Shown here: positions 62,251 through 64,000 of the stretch, one piece after another
Layout: every line of letters begins with the position of its first letter
Position numbering within the stretch: the stretch's first letter is position 1
From: Entomortierella parvispora
Taxonomy: Eukaryota; Mortierellomycota; Mortierellomycetes; Mortierellales; Mortierellaceae
DNA length: 64,000 nucleotides
Direction: 5' to 3'
NCBI GenBank assembly: GCA_963573315.1
Contig: OY752146.1
Span: 806,001-870,000, forward strand
Translations under genes and position numbers: made by a program
The notes under the pieces: model-generated
The model's input: the letters and a program-made list of their open reading frames with translations, nothing else
Database searches by the model: none
Told to the model about the DNA's origin: nothing

Positions 62251-63993
62251 CTACGAGAGGTCAAAGCCCGCTTCAGAGTGGATCGCGTACATCAGCTTAT
62301 CCTTCAATCGCTGTCGGCTCGTAAACGCCGGCAACTTCAGCAGGTTCATACATGTACTACTTGTCGGTAGTCGGTCTTCCTCCTGGCCCGCATTCCGAAT
62401 GCACAGCTTCGGGTTCAGCTCTTTGAATCCAAGCAGCGGCGGCCGCGCGCACGAGGTTATAAACTTGATCAGTAACCGTCGATCCTCTTCGCTCATCTCC
62501 TGCACCACAGACCAAAAGTACTGAATGGTTGGATCCGTCTCTTCAAAGTTGCTGTACACCACGTTCTTGGCCAGATCGGTCAGAGAAATGCCTGTCTGTG
62601 CTCCTCCAAGCATCACCTGTAGCTCCTGTTGGTTAAACATCCAGAGCCATTTTGGATCAATCAAATCTGACAGTCCTCGGAAGAATGCTTTACACTGTCG
62701 GTCGATTTGTGTGTTGAGTCTGTAGTGAGCTGTAAGATAGATATATCGGATACGGTTCTGTCTTGTTACTAGAGTGTTGCTTCCATTCGGGACAAGTTCT
62801 CGCGTCAAGGTGGTGCCCATTTCTATTCAAGGGCCAGCAAAAGTGAATCGGTGGTTAGAAGAAAGAAAGAGAAACCATAATATAAAGACCCTACAAAGAG
62901 CGCATCCATTACCTTCGTCATCCACGGTAAAGTAAAGGGAGAGGTCCTCGACATTGCCTTCATAGTTCTTCAAAAACATCAATCCTTTGTACAGCTCTGG
63001 ATCCAATGAAGGAAGATCGTCCAGATAGTTAACTTGTCCCAAACATTTGCTCAAAAAGAATCCTGCAAACGCTGCGTCAATCAGGATGCCTTCATACAAA
63101 GCCTTGCCCAGGATTCGTCCCAAAAACTCGTAGTGTCTCAGTTGGGTCTTCTCTTGAGCAAAGCCATGAGGGTTAGGGTATAAAAGTTGGTCCGACGTGT
63201 TCATAAATAGACCATAGTTGGTGTCGAAGGCTTGCAGAACCAGAGACGTCAAGAATTCCTTGAACACTCCACCGCCATCGATGCCGGCTTCTGGAATCCC
63301 GTACTGGTCAATAAAGCTGATCGCAATTCTGCCTTTCAGCTTGGAGCCAAGATGATTTAGCTGTTCAAAACCGTCCTCGAAAACTGAACCACGTTGAATG
63401 TTGGCTACACCAACGGCCTGGGGGTGATAGCCTGTCACACCAGTATTCCGCTTACGGTCTGATTCCACAAACGATCTGAAAATGGTGACTCTGTCCTCGA
63501 ATCGTATTACAAAAGGAATGTTGTTCAACACGCCGAGACGAGGGCTAAGTCGTGCCAGCTGCGAGCTCCGTTGCCGTCGATTCGTGTTTTGTCGAACCCT
63601 GACATCTCCTGGTCCACTCATAATCGAGTCTCCATCATGCTCATTATCATCCTGGTCCTGGTCTTCACTCAAGCTTTGCTCGTCCTGAATGACAGCCTGC
63701 TGAAAAGCCAACATGTCCAGCGGCATAGACAGAAGCCAATGATCCTTGGGACAGTAGGAACGCCTTGAACTACAATGCAAATTAGACCATTAAGTTTTAA
63801 AAAAACATATTCAAATGTTCAAATGCATGTGTAACACGACAGCCTCTTTCAGTACTTACTCGCGAGCATGAAGTTGACGAGTCAGCTTAGTGACGATTTC
63901 ACGTAAATATCCAACTTTCATATTTTTTGAACTTCCGAGAATCGAATCCATATTCAACGCATTGTCGTTCCACCACAGAAGGAACGCAATGTC
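62251..63993 (-). CDS. HUL5: HECT E3 ubiquitin ligase, UBE3C/HUL5 type (3' part, gene runs off window)
   Basis: Three exons are visible (63993-63860, 63769-62913, 62822-62251); more lie beyond 64000. The first contains FLLWWNDNALN and YLREIVTKLTRQLHAR, then DSRRSYCPKDHWL. The HECT domain follows: IPFVIRFEDRVTIF, ISFIDQYGIPEAGIDGGGVFKEFLTSL, LRHYEFLGRILGKALYEGILID, DLSLYFTVDDE, RIRYIYLTAHYRLN, ITSCARPPLLGFKELNP. The catalytic Cys is at codon 62350-62352 in LPTSSTCMNLLKLP, and the C-terminus ends AGFDLS. HUL5/UBE3C ligases extend ubiquitin chains on proteasome-bound and misfolded proteins. A TAG acceptor at 63994-63996 marks the first visible exon start. Confidence 0.93.
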
Positions 63994-64000
63994 CTACCAA

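Overview
The window is nuclear DNA of an early-diverging filamentous fungus, most likely Mortierella-like (Mortierellomycota; this placement is an inference). Genes carry short introns, almost all GT-AG. The host genes include a fused Arg5,6 protein, a fungal CHL4 kinetochore protein and a BRE4/ArAE-type membrane protein, all typical of fungi, next to an Abraxas-like gene that is not expected from yeast models. No taxonomic marker is present, so the genus stays open.

Region 1 (1-22406) is the most unusual part. It is a head-to-tail array of a 7.2 kb two-ORF non-LTR retrotransposon: the 3' end of one copy plus three complete copies, with all six ORFs open. Every junction carries exactly the first 25 bases of a tRNA-Lys(CUU) gene, and the last copy runs directly into one intact tRNA-Lys(CUU) gene (22334-22406). 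This is the structure expected if the element inserts between tRNA bases 25 and 26 and duplicates the tRNA 5' part each time, so that a complete tRNA gene, and therefore the target, is always regenerated at the 3' edge. The middle copy is a mosaic: its front resembles copy 3 and its back resembles copy 1, with a switch point of about 60 bp. This points to unequal crossover inside the array.

Region 2 (22407-24279) has no recognisable gene. It holds a 97-bp near-perfect inverted repeat and degenerate GTCGAC/GGTTAAG motifs, probably a small non-autonomous DNA element.

Region 3 (24280-49315) is ordinary gene-dense chromosome: OST3/6; a dual-specificity phosphatase-like protein whose domain is split by low-complexity sequence; an Abraxas/ABRO1-like MPN protein; geranylgeranyltransferase I beta, divergent from eIF3e; a crotonase; a SET-MYND protein; U2A'/Lea1; CHL4/CENP-N; and a 1,820-residue ArAE/BRE4-like membrane protein. 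Region 4 (49316-64000) holds SOF1 and NOC2 as a divergent ribosome-biogenesis pair, an SLC49-like MFS transporter, two relics of selfish or nuclease genes, mitochondrial ARG5,6, and the 3' part of a UBE3C/HUL5-type HECT ligase that runs off the window end.

Exon limits were read by eye from splice signals, reading frame and expected family sequence. They keep the frame in every multi-exon model, but no transcript or database search was available.
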